This document shows, in pieces, positions 47,625 through 57,142 of a DNA stretch of 64,000 nucleotides; within the stretch, counting starts at the first letter, position 1; the number at the start of each line of letters is the position of its first letter. The position numbers were made by a program, and so were the translations under genes. Under the pieces are notes generated by a model, which ran no database searches, was not told the origin of the DNA, and saw only the letters and a program-made list of their open reading frames with translations. Origin of the DNA: Bauldia sp. (GTDB taxonomy: Bacteria > Pseudomonadota > Alphaproteobacteria > Rhizobiales > Kaistiaceae); NCBI GenBank assembly GCA_037200845.1, contig JBBCGQ010000001.1, positions 2,678,237 to 2,742,236 of the forward strand, read 5' to 3'.

Positions 47625-48984
47625 TTGGGCACGGAAGCGCAAATACTTCGGGCACCGACCGGCATCCGCGGGCAGGCGAATACCTTTCCGATGACGGCCG
47701 ACATCGCCCTGAAGGTCGGCATGGCGGCGCGGGCTGGTCTTCCAGCGCGGCGCCCACCGCCATCGCGTCGTCGTCGGCAAGGACACGCGCCTGTCGAGCT
47801 ACATGATCGAGAACGCGCTGACCGCCGGCTTCCCTTTCGGTCGGCATGGACGTGCTGCTCACCGGCCGATACCGACGCCCGGCATCGCCATGCTGACGCG
47901 CTCCATGCGCTGCGACATCGGGCGTCATGATCTCCGCCTCGCACAATCTCTACGCCGACAACGGCATCAAGCTGTTCGGCCCGGACGGCTTCAAGCTGTC
48001 CGACAACGTCGAGGCCGGCATCGAGGACCTGATCGACGTCGATCTGGGCTCCCGCCTGTCGAAGCCCACTGAGCTTGGGCGCGCCCAGCGCATCGACGGC
48101 GTGCAGGACCGTTACGTCGAGTTCGCCAAGCGCACGCTCGCCCGCGACCTGTCGCTCGCCGGCCTGCGCGTCGTCATCGATTGCGCCAACGGCGCCGCCT
48201 ACAAGGTCGCCCCCGCGGCGCTGTGGGAACTCGGCGCCGAGGTCATCGCCATCGGCGTCGACCCGGACGGCTTCAACATCAACGCCGGCGTCGGCTCGAC
48301 CGCGCCGCAGGCGCTCGCCGCCAAGGTGCTGGAGACCGGCGCCGACATCGGCATCGCGCTCGACGGCGATGCCGACCGCGTCGTCGTCATCGACGAGAAG
48401 GGCGAGCTGGTCGACGGCGACCAGCTCATCGCCGCGATCGCCGAATCGTGGTCGGCCGACGGGCGCCCTCGCCCGCGCCGGCGTGGCGGTGACCGTGATG
48501 TCCAATCTCGGGCTGGAGAGATTCCTCAACGAGATCGGCCTCCGCGTCGTGCGCACCCCGGTCGGCGACCGCTATGTCTCCGAGGCCATGGTCGAGCACG
48601 GCTTCAATCTCGGCGGCGAGCAGTCCGGCCACATCATCATGACCGACTTCACCACCACCGGCGACGGCCTCGTCGCCGCGCTGCAGTTGCTGGCGCTGGT
48701 GAAGACGCATGGCCGGCCGGTGAGCGAGGTCTGCCATCGCTTCGAGCCGGTGCCGCAGGTGCTGAAGAGCGTGCGCACGCCGAGCCGCAAGGCGCTGGAA
48801 GACGGCCGCGTGCGCGAGATCATCGACGACGCCAACCTGCGCCTCGCCCACTCGGGCCGCCTGGTCATCCGCGCCTCGGGCACCGAGCCGGTGATCCGCG
48901 TCATGGCCGAGGGCGACGACGCGGGCGGTCATCGCCCGCATCGTCGACGAGCTGGTCGAGGCCATTTCGGCCGTCGCCGCCTAG
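47625..48984 (+). pseudogene. glmM: Phosphoglucosamine mutase (frameshifted as sequenced)
   Basis: GlmM converts glucosamine-6-phosphate to glucosamine-1-phosphate for UDP-GlcNAc, and thus peptidoglycan and LPS. Joined frames give the whole enzyme of about 450 residues: RKYFGTDGIRGQAN-like start, catalytic Ser loop [13 protein letters not shown], metal loop [23 protein letters not shown] and the phosphate-binding [18 protein letters not shown]. About eight single-base indels occur (near 47651, 47658, 47730, 47833, 47866, 47921, 48467, 48924), nearly all extra G or C. GlmM is generally essential, so these are probably sequence errors. The likely start is the TTG near 47625. It is not next to its common neighbour ftsH. 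Confidence 0.82.
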
Positions 48985-49076
48985 AAAAGCCTCAAGGCTG
49001 AGGCCGATTTTTGGGAGGCGGAGCGGTCCGGACTTCGGCTATGGTCCGCCGCCGCGGCGCCTATCTGGGGGAAGGA

Positions 49077-49942
49077 ATGATCAACAGCAACCCGAACGAT
49101 CCGCGCGGCCTTGTCTGGCTCGCCTCGTATCCGAAATCGGGCAATACGTGGCTGCGCGCCTTCCTCTACCAGCTCGTGCGTATCCAGAACGGATTCCCGC
49201 GGGAGGAGGACGAGCTGAACAGCTCGACCGCGCCTCGGGCTACGAGGCGAAGCTGTTCGGCCTGTTCCAGCAGTATCTCGGCAAGCCGCTCGACCAGGCC
49301 TCGCGCGCCGAGGTCATGGGCGTCCGCGCCCAGGTGCAGATGACCGTTGCCGAGCGCATGCCCAACGTCGCCATGCTCAAGACGCACAATCTGCCTTGGC
49401 GATCTGGGCGGCCTGTCGACCGTCAATGCGCGCGCCTCGATCGGCGCTATCTACATCGTCCGCGACCCGCGCGACGTCGCCCCCTCGCTGGCGAAACACA
49501 TCGGCCGCAGCATCGACGATGCGATCGAGGTGATGGCGACGCCGGGCTTCGCCACCGAAAACTCGCAGGAGACGGCCTTCGAGATCTGGGGAAGCTGGAG
49601 CGAGCACGTCGCGGCTGGACGACCGTCAAGAGCCCGACCATTCTCGTCGTCCGCTACGAGGACATGCTGGCGAAGCCGACCGAGACGTTCGGCGCGATCG
49701 CCGCGCACCTTCGCCAGGAGCCGACGCCCGAGCAACTCAGCGAGGCGATCGAGCTGTCGTCGTTCGACAAGCTCAAGCGCCAGGAAGAAGAGAGCGCCTT
49801 CCGCGAACGCTCGGTGCACGCCGATCGCTTCTTCGTCTCCGGCAAGGCCGGAGCGTGGCGCGAGCGGCTGAGCGAGGCGCAGGCGCTGCGCATCCTGCAA
49901 GCCCACCGCTACGAGATGGAGCACTTCCGCTACCTCGACTAG
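49077..49942 (+). pseudogene. Sulfotransferase-domain protein (frameshifted as sequenced)
   Basis: Joined frames give about 285 residues with the sulfotransferase fold: the PAPS 5'-phosphosulfate loop [18 protein letters not shown] at residues 14-31, and the 3'-phosphate motif [16 protein letters not shown] in the middle. The C-terminal [13 protein letters not shown] matches the usual GxxGxWK region. Three breaks occur near 49221, 49396 and 49617. The start at 49077 follows GAAGGA. It would transfer sulfate to an unknown acceptor; a carbohydrate is possible given the amino-sugar genes around it. Confidence 0.78.
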
Positions 49943-51064
49943 CCGGCGCCGTCGATCCAGGTTTCGCGCACGGCGAGATCGTCGTCGAGCAGCACCAGCG
50001 ACGCGGCGTAGCCCGGCGCGACGCGGCCGTAGCGATGGCCGAGGCCGAGGAACTCGGCCGGCGCCCGCGACGCCATGTGCCAGCGCCGCCTCGAGCGGCA
50101 GGCCGAGGCCAGCGACGGCGTTCCGCACCGCCATGTCCATCGCGAGATGCGCGCCGGCAAGCCCACCGTCCTCGGTGGTCAGCTTGCCGCCGGCGAGGCG
50201 AACCGTGCGGCCGTGCAGCGTGAACTCGGCGAGGTCGGCGCCGACGGTCGGCATGGCGTCGCTGACCAGCATCGTCCGCTGCCATCCGCGCGCTGCGATC
50301 GCGACCCGCAACGCCTGCGCCGAGACATGGTGCAGGTCGGCGATGATGCTCGCCCACGCCTCGGCGTCGTCAAGCGCGGCGCCGACGGGACCCGGCGCCC
50401 TGCCCGCCAGCGGCGGCATGGCGTTGTAGAGATGGGTGAAACCGGTGAGCCCGGCCGCCCGCGCCGCCGCGACCTGCTCGGACGACGCGGCGGTGTGGCC
50501 GGCGGCGACGATGACGCCCGCCGCAGCGAGCTGCCGGATCGTCGCGGGCGGCACGACCTCAGGCGCCAGCGTCACCAGAGTCTTGCCGCCGGTCGGCTGG
50601 CAAAGGATCGCGATATCCTCCGCCTCCATCGCGCGAATGAAACGCGCCGCATGCACGCCCTTGCGTTCGAGGCTGATGAACGGCCCCTCGACATGGATGC
50701 CGAGAGCGCCCGGCACCTTGGCCGAAATCGCGGAGCGCGCAGCCGCGATCGCCGCACTCATCTGCTCGCGCGTATCGGTGATCAGCGTCGGCAGGAAGCC
50801 GGTGACGCCGTGTGCGCGATGCGCCGCGCCGATCGCGGCGATGCCCGCAACGGTCGGCGCGTCGTTGAAAAGAATGCCGCCCCCGCCATTGATCTGCACG
50901 TCAATGAACCCCGGCGCGATCAGGCCCGCGACCTTGCGCGCCCCCGCCGGCGCCTCGCGCTCCGGCACGACCGCCGCGATACGCTCGCCGTCGATGATCA
51001 CGGCGTAGCCATCGACGATGCGCGTGCCGTCGAAGATGCGCGCGCCGGTGAGTGCGGTGGTCAC
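49939..51064 (-). pseudogene. nagA: N-acetylglucosamine-6-phosphate deacetylase (one frameshift as sequenced)
   Basis: NagA removes acetate from GlcNAc-6-phosphate. The amidohydrolase core is clear: PGFIDVQINGGGG, catalytic-region HVEGPFIS, AAGHTAASSEQ, THLYNAMPPLAGR, HHVSAQALRVA and the catalytic Asp in LVSDAMPTVG. One indel near 50077 moves the last 45 residues (SRAPAEFLGLGHRYG to the end) into another frame; the corrected length is about 375. It begins with GTG at 51064, overlapping the kinase stop (GTGA). With the kinase upstream it forms a GlcNAc salvage unit. Confidence 0.88.
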
Positions 51065-51948
51065 GGCCGGCCGGTCCCGACGCCGCGCAGCCAGCGTTCC
51101 GCCATCTGGATCGCGCCATCCATCGCATCGCCCGCCGGCCAGATCAGCCGCGCCTGCACCTCGGGCGCCAGCCACGGATGGAGCACCGGAAAGATGCCGC
51201 CGATCATCGCCACCTTCGGCGCGCCGAGCTCGATGAGCCGGTTGATCAGCATCGTCGCGCCGCGCGCCGCTTCGTCGATGATGTCGATCGCGAGCACGTC
51301 GCCCCGCTTGGCGTAGTCGAACACGCGCGGCGCAAATTTGGCGAAGTCGCCGGGGATCGCCTTGCCCGCCCAGATCACCGCCTTCGGCGGGCTGCGGTCG
51401 AATTCATTCAAGATGGAGTCCGCCAGCGGCGTCAGCGGTGCCATGCCCTCCAGCGCCCACAGCGACTTACGGATCGCGAGGCGCCCGATCGACAGGCCGC
51501 TGCCCTCGTCGGCGATGTCGGCGCCCCAGCCGCCGACGTTGAGGCGTTTGCCGCCAATCGTCGCCAGCCCGCCCGAGCCGGTGCCGAGGATCAGGATGGC
51601 GCCGTCCTCGCCGCGGAACGCGCCCATGTACGCGGTGTAGGCGTCCGTATCGATGATCAGCGAGGCGAAGGGATAGGGCCGGTTGCGTATCTGGTCGCGG
51701 TCCTCGTCCTGCTGCACGCCGGCGAGCCCGAAGCCGGCATGGATGCGCTCGAAGTCGCGCTCCGCGAACCCGGCCGCGGCGAGCGCCGCGCGGCATGCCT
51801 TCATGATTTCGGCATAGGCGAGATCGCCGAGGCGCGCGTTGCCGGGGCCGGCCTTGCCCTCGCCGAGCAGGTTTCCGTCGTCGTCGCGAATGCGCGCCCG
51901 CGTCGTGCTGCCGCCGCCGTCGATGCCCAGAAACAGACGCCCCGCCAT
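51061..51948 (-). CDS. N-acetylglucosamine kinase, BadF/BadG/BcrA/BcrD ATPase family
   Basis: This 295-residue ASKHA-fold kinase starts with the phosphate motif FLGIDGGGSTTRARI and has ILGTGSGGLATIGG (second phosphate-binding loop), DEGSGLSIGRLAI and the C-terminal adenosine motif KVAMIGGIF. It is predicted to phosphorylate GlcNAc (or a related amino sugar) using ATP, giving the substrate of the overlapping nagA. The combination is typical of peptidoglycan or chitin amino-sugar recycling. No transporter or regulator for the sugar is in the window. Confidence 0.9.
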   Translation of the reverse strand: MAGRLFLGIDGGGSTTRARIRDDDGNLLGEGKAGPGNARLGDLAYAEIMKACRAALAAAGFAERDFERIHAGFGLAGVQQDEDRDQIRNRPYPFASLIIDTDAYTAYMGAFRGEDGAILILGTGSGGLATIGGKRLNVGGWGADIADEGSGLSIGRLAIRKSLWALEGMAPLTPLADSILNEFDRSPPKAVIWAGKAIPGDFAKFAPRVFDYAKRGDVLAIDIIDEAARGATMLINRLIELGAPKVAMIGGIFPVLHPWLAPEVQARLIWPAGDAMDGAIQMAERWLRGVGTGRP

Positions 51949-52012
51949 GAACCCCTCCCGAGATCGAGGCAGCTATAGCATTGCTGCGGCGGAGGGGAGC
52001 AAGACGGCAGCA

Positions 52013-52172
52013 TTCCCTCACCCTCTTTCTCTAGGCTCGCTGCGCTCGCCAAGAGAAAAAGCCCTCTCCCCTTTGGGGAGAGGGGACGAATAACCGCCTC
52101 AGCCCCCTCGCCCCGAAGGGGAGAGGGCTTCGCCTCTTGTGAGCGAAGCGAATTAGAGGCGAAGGGCGAGGA
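52013..52172. repeat. Intergenic palindromic repeat, CCCTCTCCCC / GCGAGCGAAGC family
   Basis: The outer arms TTCCCTCACCCTC and GAAGGGCGAGG flank hairpins CTCTCCCCTTTGGGGAGAGG and GCCTCT...AGAGGC. A related copy is at 58545-58711. It lies between two minus-strand genes. Confidence 0.75.
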
Positions 52173-52179
52173 AACCCGT

Positions 52180-53373
52180 CTAAGCCAGCGCCGCCACGAC
52201 GGGCTGCGCGATGATCCGCCGCAACGCAGTTTCCGCCTCGCGCGCATGCTCGGCCTTCTCGATGAAACCGCCGCCGAGCACCCGGGCGCCGGGGCCGTCG
52301 CCTTCGTAAAGCACGCAGGCCTGGCCGGGCGCGACGCCCGCTTCGCCGTCGCTGAGATCGACCGCGATGGCGCCGTTATTGTTGACGAGACGCGCCGGCG
52401 ATGGCGCCCGGGTCGAGCGCACGCGCGCGAAGACGTCCATGCCCTCGGCCGGAATTTCCGCAAGGCTCCCCTGCCCGAGCCAGTTGACCTGGCGCAGATG
52501 CAACTGGCGCGTCGCCAGCGCCTCGCGCGGGCCGACGATGACGCGCCGCCCGGCCGGATCGAGATGCACGACGTAGAGCGGCTCGCCGGTGGCGACGCCG
52601 ATGCCGCGCCGCTGGCCGATCGTATAGTGGATGATGCCGGCGTGGCGGCCGAGAATGCGCCCGTCGATGTGCACGATGTCGCCGCCGGCCGCCGCATCGG
52701 GGCGCAGCCGCTCGATCACGTCGGTGTACTTGCCGTTCGGCACGAAGCAGATGTCCTGGCTGTCGTGCTTGTCGGCGACCGACAGGCCGAACTCGCGCGC
52801 CGCCGCTCGCACCTCGGGCTTGGTCATGGTGCCGAGCGGGAAGCGGACGAAATCGAGCTGCTCCTGCGTCGTCGCGAACAGGAAGTAGCTCTGGTCGCGG
52901 TCGATGTCGGCCGGGCGGAACAGGGCGCGGTGGTTGCCCTCCGCCTTCGACATGACGTAGTGGCCGGTGGCGAGCGCGGCGGCGCCGAGCTGCTTCGCCG
53001 TGCCGAGAAGATCGGCAAACTTGACCGTCTGGTTGCAGGCGACGCAGGGCACCGGCGTCTCGCCGGCGATGTAGCTCGCCGCGAAGCTGTCGATCACCTG
53101 GTCGCGGAAGCGGCTTTCATAATCGAGGACGTAGTGCGGAATGCCGAGCGTCTCGGCGACGCGGCGGGCGTCCTGCACGTCCTGCCCGGCGCAGCACGCG
53201 CCCTTCCGGTGGGTCGCCTCGCCGTGGTCGTAAAGCTGCAGGGTGACGCCAACGACGTCATAGCCGGCGCGGGTCAGAAGCCCGGCGACGACCGAGGAAT
53301 CGACCCCGCCCGACATGGCGACGACGACGCGCGTGGACTTGCGGTCGCCGGAGAGATCGAGGTCTGGAAGCAT
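52180..53373 (-). CDS. mnmA: tRNA-specific 2-thiouridylase
   Basis: This 397-residue enzyme makes the 2-thio group at U34 of tRNA-Lys, -Glu and -Gln. The PP-loop is [15 protein letters not shown]; catalytic Cys residues are in [12 protein letters not shown] and [22 protein letters not shown] and the C-terminal [11 protein letters not shown] are family marks. [13 protein letters not shown]-type N-terminal Cys pair is also present. I chose MLPDLDL (53373); an ATG 27 bases upstream is in frame and neither has a good ribosome site. The upstream region is shared divergently with sciP. Confidence 0.95.
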   Translation of the reverse strand: MLPDLDLSGDRKSTRVVVAMSGGVDSSVVAGLLTRAGYDVVGVTLQLYDHGEATHRKGACCAGQDVQDARRVAETLGIPHYVLDYESRFRDQVIDSFAASYIAGETPVPCVACNQTVKFADLLGTAKQLGAAALATGHYVMSKAEGNHRALFRPADIDRDQSYFLFATTQEQLDFVRFPLGTMTKPEVRAAAREFGLSVADKHDSQDICFVPNGKYTDVIERLRPDAAAGGDIVHIDGRILGRHAGIIHYTIGQRRGIGVATGEPLYVVHLDPAGRRVIVGPREALATRQLHLRQVNWLGQGSLAEIPAEGMDVFARVRSTRAPSPARLVNNNGAIAVDLSDGEAGVAPGQACVLYEGDGPGARVLGGGFIEKAEHAREAETALRRIIAQPVVAALA

Positions 53374-53515
53374 TCGTAACGGCGGAGACCGCCCCTTCAT
53401 GGATTGGCGGTGACTATAGAGGCGGCGGCGCCGTCTTCAAGGTTAATCGCCCCTTGGAAAAGCTAGCAAAAGCAGCGAAATCGCCCGGAAATCTTAGGGT
53501 TTTGTTTGGCTTCGC

Positions 53516-53530
53516 TTAGCCGAATTTTAA
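53516..53530 (+). promoter_or_regulatory. CtrA-like box upstream of sciP
   Basis: TTAG-N7-TTAA (TTAGCCGAATTTTAA) matches the CtrA consensus TTAA-N7-TTAA with one mismatch, 54 bases before the sciP start. Further TTAA and TTAG half-sites lie 25-80 bases upstream of it. In Caulobacter sciP is activated by CtrA, which fits. Confidence 0.6.
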
Positions 53531-53584
53531 GGCGTGGCGGGTACGGTGGCGCTTCGTCAGGTCAGGTTTTTGTACGAGAGTCGA

Positions 53585-53860
53585 ATGACCGAACAGATCC
53601 GTGCGCGCGTGAAGTATGTCATCGGACCCGATGGCAGCCCGCTAACTATTGCGGATCTTCCGCCGCGCAACACCAAGCGCTGGGTCATCCGGCGCAAGGC
53701 CGAAGTGGTCGCCGCGGTGCGCGGCGGCCTCTTGAGCCTCGAGGAAGCTTGCGCCCGTTACACGCTGACGGTGGAGGAATTCCTCTCCTGGCAGCAGTCG
53801 ATCGACGCGCACGGCCTCGCGGGCCTGCGCACGACGCGCATCCAGCAGTATCGGCCGTAG
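53585..53860 (+). CDS. sciP: CtrA inhibitor SciP (DUF1153)
   Basis: This 91-residue regulator has the highly conserved DUF1153 core: VKYVIGPDGSPLTIADLPP, RWVIRRKAEVVAAVRGGLLS, EEFLSWQ and GLAGLRTTRIQQYR. SciP binds the master cell-cycle regulator CtrA and blocks its recruitment of RNA polymerase during S phase. The helix-turn-helix-like middle is complete. The start at 53585 is the first Met before the conserved core; an in-frame ATG lies 51 bases upstream. Strong conservation places the organism in Alphaproteobacteria with the CtrA circuit. Confidence 0.95.
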   Translation: MTEQIRARVKYVIGPDGSPLTIADLPPRNTKRWVIRRKAEVVAAVRGGLLSLEEACARYTLTVEEFLSWQQSIDAHGLAGLRTTRIQQYRP

Positions 53861-53864
53861 CAAG

Positions 53865-53940
53865 CCGGCAGTCGGCAACAGGCGGCCGGCAATCGCCAAC
53901 GCCTGCACTGCCGATTGCCCACTGCCGATTGCCCGCTGCC
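53865..53940. repeat. Short direct repeats between sciP and the UPF0173 gene
   Basis: The 14-base unit ACTGCCGATTGCCC occurs twice in tandem (53907-53920 and 53921-53934), with degenerate versions (GGCAGTCGGCAAC, GGCAATCGCC) just before. Only two exact copies exist, with no spacers, so this is not a CRISPR array. Confidence 0.6.
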
Positions 53941-54626
53941 TACAGCGTCACCGCCGTCCCACGCTCCGGCACCACCACCTTCGCCTTGCCGCCCTTCATC
54001 TCGCCGATGAATTTATCGGGCGTCGCGTCGAGCAGGCCGAACGTCCCGTAGTGGCAGGGCACCACCGTCTCGAAATCGAAAAACCGTTTGCAGGCGAGCG
54101 CCGCCAGCCGCGCGCCCATCGTGAAGCGATCGCCAATCGGCACCAGCCCGACTTTCGGCTGGTAGATCTCGCCGATCAGCTTCATGCCGTCGAAGATGCC
54201 GGTGTCGCCCATCGCCAGCACCGTCTTCTCACCAGGCGCCATCAGTACGAAGCCGCCGGGGTTGCCGAGATACGTCCCGTCGTCGGCCGACGACGAATGC
54301 CATGCCGGGACGTAGCCCGCGGTGAACGATCCAAGGTTCAGTTCGCCGCCGTGGTTGATCGGCGATATGTTGCTGACGCCTTGCTTGGCGAGGTAGCCGG
54401 ACACCTCGGGATTGGCGACGACCACCGCGCCGGTCGCCTTGGCGATCTCGACCGTGAGCCCGACGTGGTCGCCATGCCCGTGGGTCAGCAGCACGTGCGT
54501 CGCGCCCTGGTAGGCGGCCTTCACGTCGCCCTTGAAGGTCGGGTTGGCGATGAACGGATCGAGCAGGATCACCGCGCCGGCGTATTCGATGCGGAAGGCC
54601 GAGTGGCCGTACCAGGTCAGCTTCAT
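53940..54626 (-). CDS. UPF0173 metal-dependent hydrolase
   Basis: This 228-residue protein has the metallo-beta-lactamase fold of the UPF0173 (YtkL) family. The metal motif is LLTHGHGDHVG, and other ligands are in PAWHSSS, LAMGDTGIFDG and VVPCHYGTF. It is cytoplasmic with no signal peptide; substrate unknown. It is convergent to sciP across the short repeat and divergent from ruvX. Confidence 0.9.
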   Translation of the reverse strand: MKLTWYGHSAFRIEYAGAVILLDPFIANPTFKGDVKAAYQGATHVLLTHGHGDHVGLTVEIAKATGAVVVANPEVSGYLAKQGVSNISPINHGGELNLGSFTAGYVPAWHSSSADDGTYLGNPGGFVLMAPGEKTVLAMGDTGIFDGMKLIGEIYQPKVGLVPIGDRFTMGARLAALACKRFFDFETVVPCHYGTFGLLDATPDKFIGEMKGGKAKVVVPERGTAVTL

Positions 54627-54801
54627 GCGTATCCCCTTGGCGTTTGGTTTGCCGTGCGGCTTGTGCCGCGATGAGGGGATAGTAGAGCGGGACCTCCGCC
54701 GAGGAAGGTGGCTCCGCTGTTATGCCGCTGCTAGGAACGGGTGCGGGCCGCGACCGTGGCCATGAGCGATCTCCGCTCGTCGAATGTGCGATACTGCCGC
54801 C

Positions 54802-55278
54802 ATGAATAAGCCGCTGGCGGATTTCTCCGCCGAAGATTTCGCCCGCGCCCTGCCGCCGAAGGCGCCGCTGATGGGGCTCGATCTCGGCACGAAAACCATC
54901 GGCCTCGCGATCTCCGACATCGGCCGCCAGATCGCATCGCCGCTGCGCACCATCGCGCGGACGAAATTCACCGCCGACGCCAAGGACCTGCTCGCCGAGG
55001 CGGCGAAGCATCAGGTCGCCGGACTGGTCCTCGGCCTGCCGCTCAACATGGACGGCAGCGAGGGCCCGCGCGTCCAGGCGACCCGCGCCTTCGCCCGCAG
55101 CCTCGCCGGGCTGACCGAACTGCCGCTGCTGTTCTGGGACGAGCGGCTCTCCACCGCCGCCGTGACACGCACGCTGCTCGACGCCGACGCCAGCCGGAAA
55201 CGGCGGGGCGAACTGGTCGACAAGATGGCGGCAGCATTCATTTTGCAGGGCGTGCTGGATCGGCTGAAGAAGTTGTAA
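54802..55278 (+). CDS. ruvX: Putative pre-16S rRNA nuclease / Holliday junction resolvase RuvX (YqgF)
   Basis: This 158-residue RNase H-fold nuclease of the YqgF family has [17 protein letters not shown] (first metal Asp), [17 protein letters not shown] and [10 protein letters not shown] (second acidic site), with Asp in [12 protein letters not shown]. In E. coli it matures the 5' end of 16S rRNA. The start at 54802 (MNKPLADFS) is preferred; an ATG 18 bases earlier is in frame. It is followed by a palindromic repeat. Confidence 0.9.
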   Translation: MNKPLADFSAEDFARALPPKAPLMGLDLGTKTIGLAISDIGRQIASPLRTIARTKFTADAKDLLAEAAKHQVAGLVLGLPLNMDGSEGPRVQATRAFARSLAGLTELPLLFWDERLSTAAVTRTLLDADASRKRRGELVDKMAAAFILQGVLDRLKKL

Positions 55279-55292
55279 CGGAGGCGGAGGTC

Positions 55293-55376
55293 GACCCCCT
55301 CCCGCCCCCTTTCAGGGGGAGGAGGCGCACCACTCGTGATCCCCTCCCCCTGAAAGGGGGAGGATGGGAGGGGGTC
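55293..55376. repeat. Intergenic inverted repeat, GACCCCCTCCC...GGGAGGGGGTC
   Basis: The arms GACCCCCTCCCGCCCCCTTT and the inverse ending GGGAGGGGGTC enclose paired CCCTTTCAGGGGGAGG modules, which can fold into one long hairpin. It separates the convergent ruvX and acyl-CoA dehydrogenase genes and could stop both transcripts. Confidence 0.75.
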
Positions 55377-55386
55377 CGCCCCCGCG

Positions 55387-57027
55387 CTAATCCACCGGGC
55401 AAAGATAATTGACGAACGCCCGCGCATCGAAGCGCGAGTCGAGCATGCCGTAGGTCGAGCGCCACGGCTTGCCGAGCCGCGTTTCGAGGAACGCGTCGGC
55501 GACCACCGACGGGAAGCGCCGCCGGAGCGCCGCAGCGGCGACCGTCATCGCCAGTTGCTCGGTCAGGATGCGCGCAGAACCTTCGTCGGCGAGCGCCACC
55601 GCAGTGGCGGCACGCAGCACGTTCAGCGTCGACTTCGCCGTGTTGCCGAGCGCGTCCTCGACGTTGGCCAGCACCGACTCCAGCGGCTCGGACGATTTGC
55701 GCAACACGCGCATGACTTCTAGCGCCATGATGTTGCCGGTGCCCTCGCCCATCGAGTTCGCCGGCGCGTCGCGGTAGAGCCGCGGCAGCCGGCTTTCCTC
55801 GACGTAGGCGTTGCCGCCGAGCGCCTCCATCGCCTCGCCGATCATCGAAGGCGCGACCTTCGACGTCCAGTATTTCACCGCCGGCGTCATCAGCCGCGCG
55901 AACGCGGCCTCCGCCGGATCGTCGGCGGCGCGGTCGTAGGATTCGGCCAACCGGAACGCCAGCGCCGCCGACGCGACGGCGTCGAGCGCCATGTCGGCGA
56001 GCACGCGCGTCATCAGCGGCTGCTCGATCAGCACCTGCCCGCCCGCCTTGCGGTAGCGGCAATGATGCACCGCCTCGGCAAGCGCCAGCCGCATCATGCC
56101 GGCGGCGGCGACCGACGCGTCGAGCCGCATCAGCGTCATCATGTCGACGATCGCCGCCTGCCCGCCGCCGGACTCGCCGACCAGCCAGGCGGCGGCATGA
56201 TCGAGCTCGATCTCGCCGATCGCATTGGAGCGGTGGCCGAGCGTGTCCTTGAGGCGCATCAGGCGGATGCCGTTCAGCGCGCCGTCCTGCAGGTAGCGCG
56301 GAATGAGGAAGCAGGTGAGCCCATCGACGGTCTGCGCCAGCACCAGGAACGCATCGCTCGCGGCGCCGGAGACGAACCACTTGTGGCCGGTGATCCGCCA
56401 CATGCCGTCGGAAGATTCCACCGCCGCGCTCGTATTCGAGCCGAGATCGGTGCCGCCCTGCTTCTCGGTGAAGCCGACGCCGATGAGCGCACCGGCCTTC
56501 GCCGTCAGCGAGCGCTGCCCGCTGTCGTAGCGCCGCGTGCGGATGCGCGGCAGCCAGACGTCGGCGAGGTTAGGCGCGTGCGCCAGCGCCGCCACCGTGG
56601 CGTTGGTCATGGTCATCGCGGCGAGATGCCCGCTTTCCACCTCGGCGCTCATGTAGAGGCGCGCGGCGCGGGCGACGGCGCGCACGTTCGCCTCCTCGCC
56701 CGACGCGTCCCAGATCGAGCACTGGAGCCCGACGGCAACGCTCCGCCGCATCAGCGCGTGGTAGGCCGGATGAAACTCGAGCGAATCGATGCGCGTGCCG
56801 TTCGCATCGAAATTGCGCAGCACCGGCGTCGCGACGTTGGCGATCCGCCCGAGCTCGAACGTCTCCGGCGTCCCCCACTGCTGCCCGTGCTCGACGAGCT
56901 GATCGACGACCACCTGCGGCGCCCCCTCGACCAGCGCCCCCAGCGCCGGGTCGGAGGTGAAGAGGTTCAGGCCAGCGAAGGGCGGCGTTTGGTTGAAGAC
57001 TTCGTGCGTATCGGCAGCCGAAACCAA
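55387..57027 (-). CDS. AidB-like acyl-CoA dehydrogenase
   Basis: This 546-residue flavoprotein belongs to the AidB branch of acyl-CoA dehydrogenases. Markers are THEVFNQTPPF at the N-terminus, FTEKQGGTDLGSNTS, ITGHKWFVSGAASDAFLVLA, the C-terminal domain EALGGNAYVEESRLPRLYRD and NSMGEGTGNIMALEVMR. AidB protects DNA during alkylation stress, although many homologues are simply acyl-CoA dehydrogenases. The best start is the TTG at 57027, with GGGAGGAG directly upstream; the longer open frame lacks similarity. It is divergent from pyrB. Confidence 0.88.
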   Translation of the reverse strand: MVSAADTHEVFNQTPPFAGLNLFTSDPALGALVEGAPQVVVDQLVEHGQQWGTPETFELGRIANVATPVLRNFDANGTRIDSLEFHPAYHALMRRSVAVGLQCSIWDASGEEANVRAVARAARLYMSAEVESGHLAAMTMTNATVAALAHAPNLADVWLPRIRTRRYDSGQRSLTAKAGALIGVGFTEKQGGTDLGSNTSAAVESSDGMWRITGHKWFVSGAASDAFLVLAQTVDGLTCFLIPRYLQDGALNGIRLMRLKDTLGHRSNAIGEIELDHAAAWLVGESGGGQAAIVDMMTLMRLDASVAAAGMMRLALAEAVHHCRYRKAGGQVLIEQPLMTRVLADMALDAVASAALAFRLAESYDRAADDPAEAAFARLMTPAVKYWTSKVAPSMIGEAMEALGGNAYVEESRLPRLYRDAPANSMGEGTGNIMALEVMRVLRKSSEPLESVLANVEDALGNTAKSTLNVLRAATAVALADEGSARILTEQLAMTVAAAALRRRFPSVVADAFLETRLGKPWRSTYGMLDSRFDARAFVNYLCPVD

Positions 57028-57142
57028 ATTGCTCCTCCCAATCGCGGGCCATGGGCCGGCGATTCGCCTGTGGGCGAGCGTACCATGCCGGGTTCCGCGC
57101 CGCTTGCCGCGGCCCCCGACTCCGCCTATAGGCGTGCCTTTA

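Noticed and set aside
53865-53940. CRISPR-like direct repeats
   Set aside because: Only two exact 14-base units occur, back to back, with no spacers and no cas genes.
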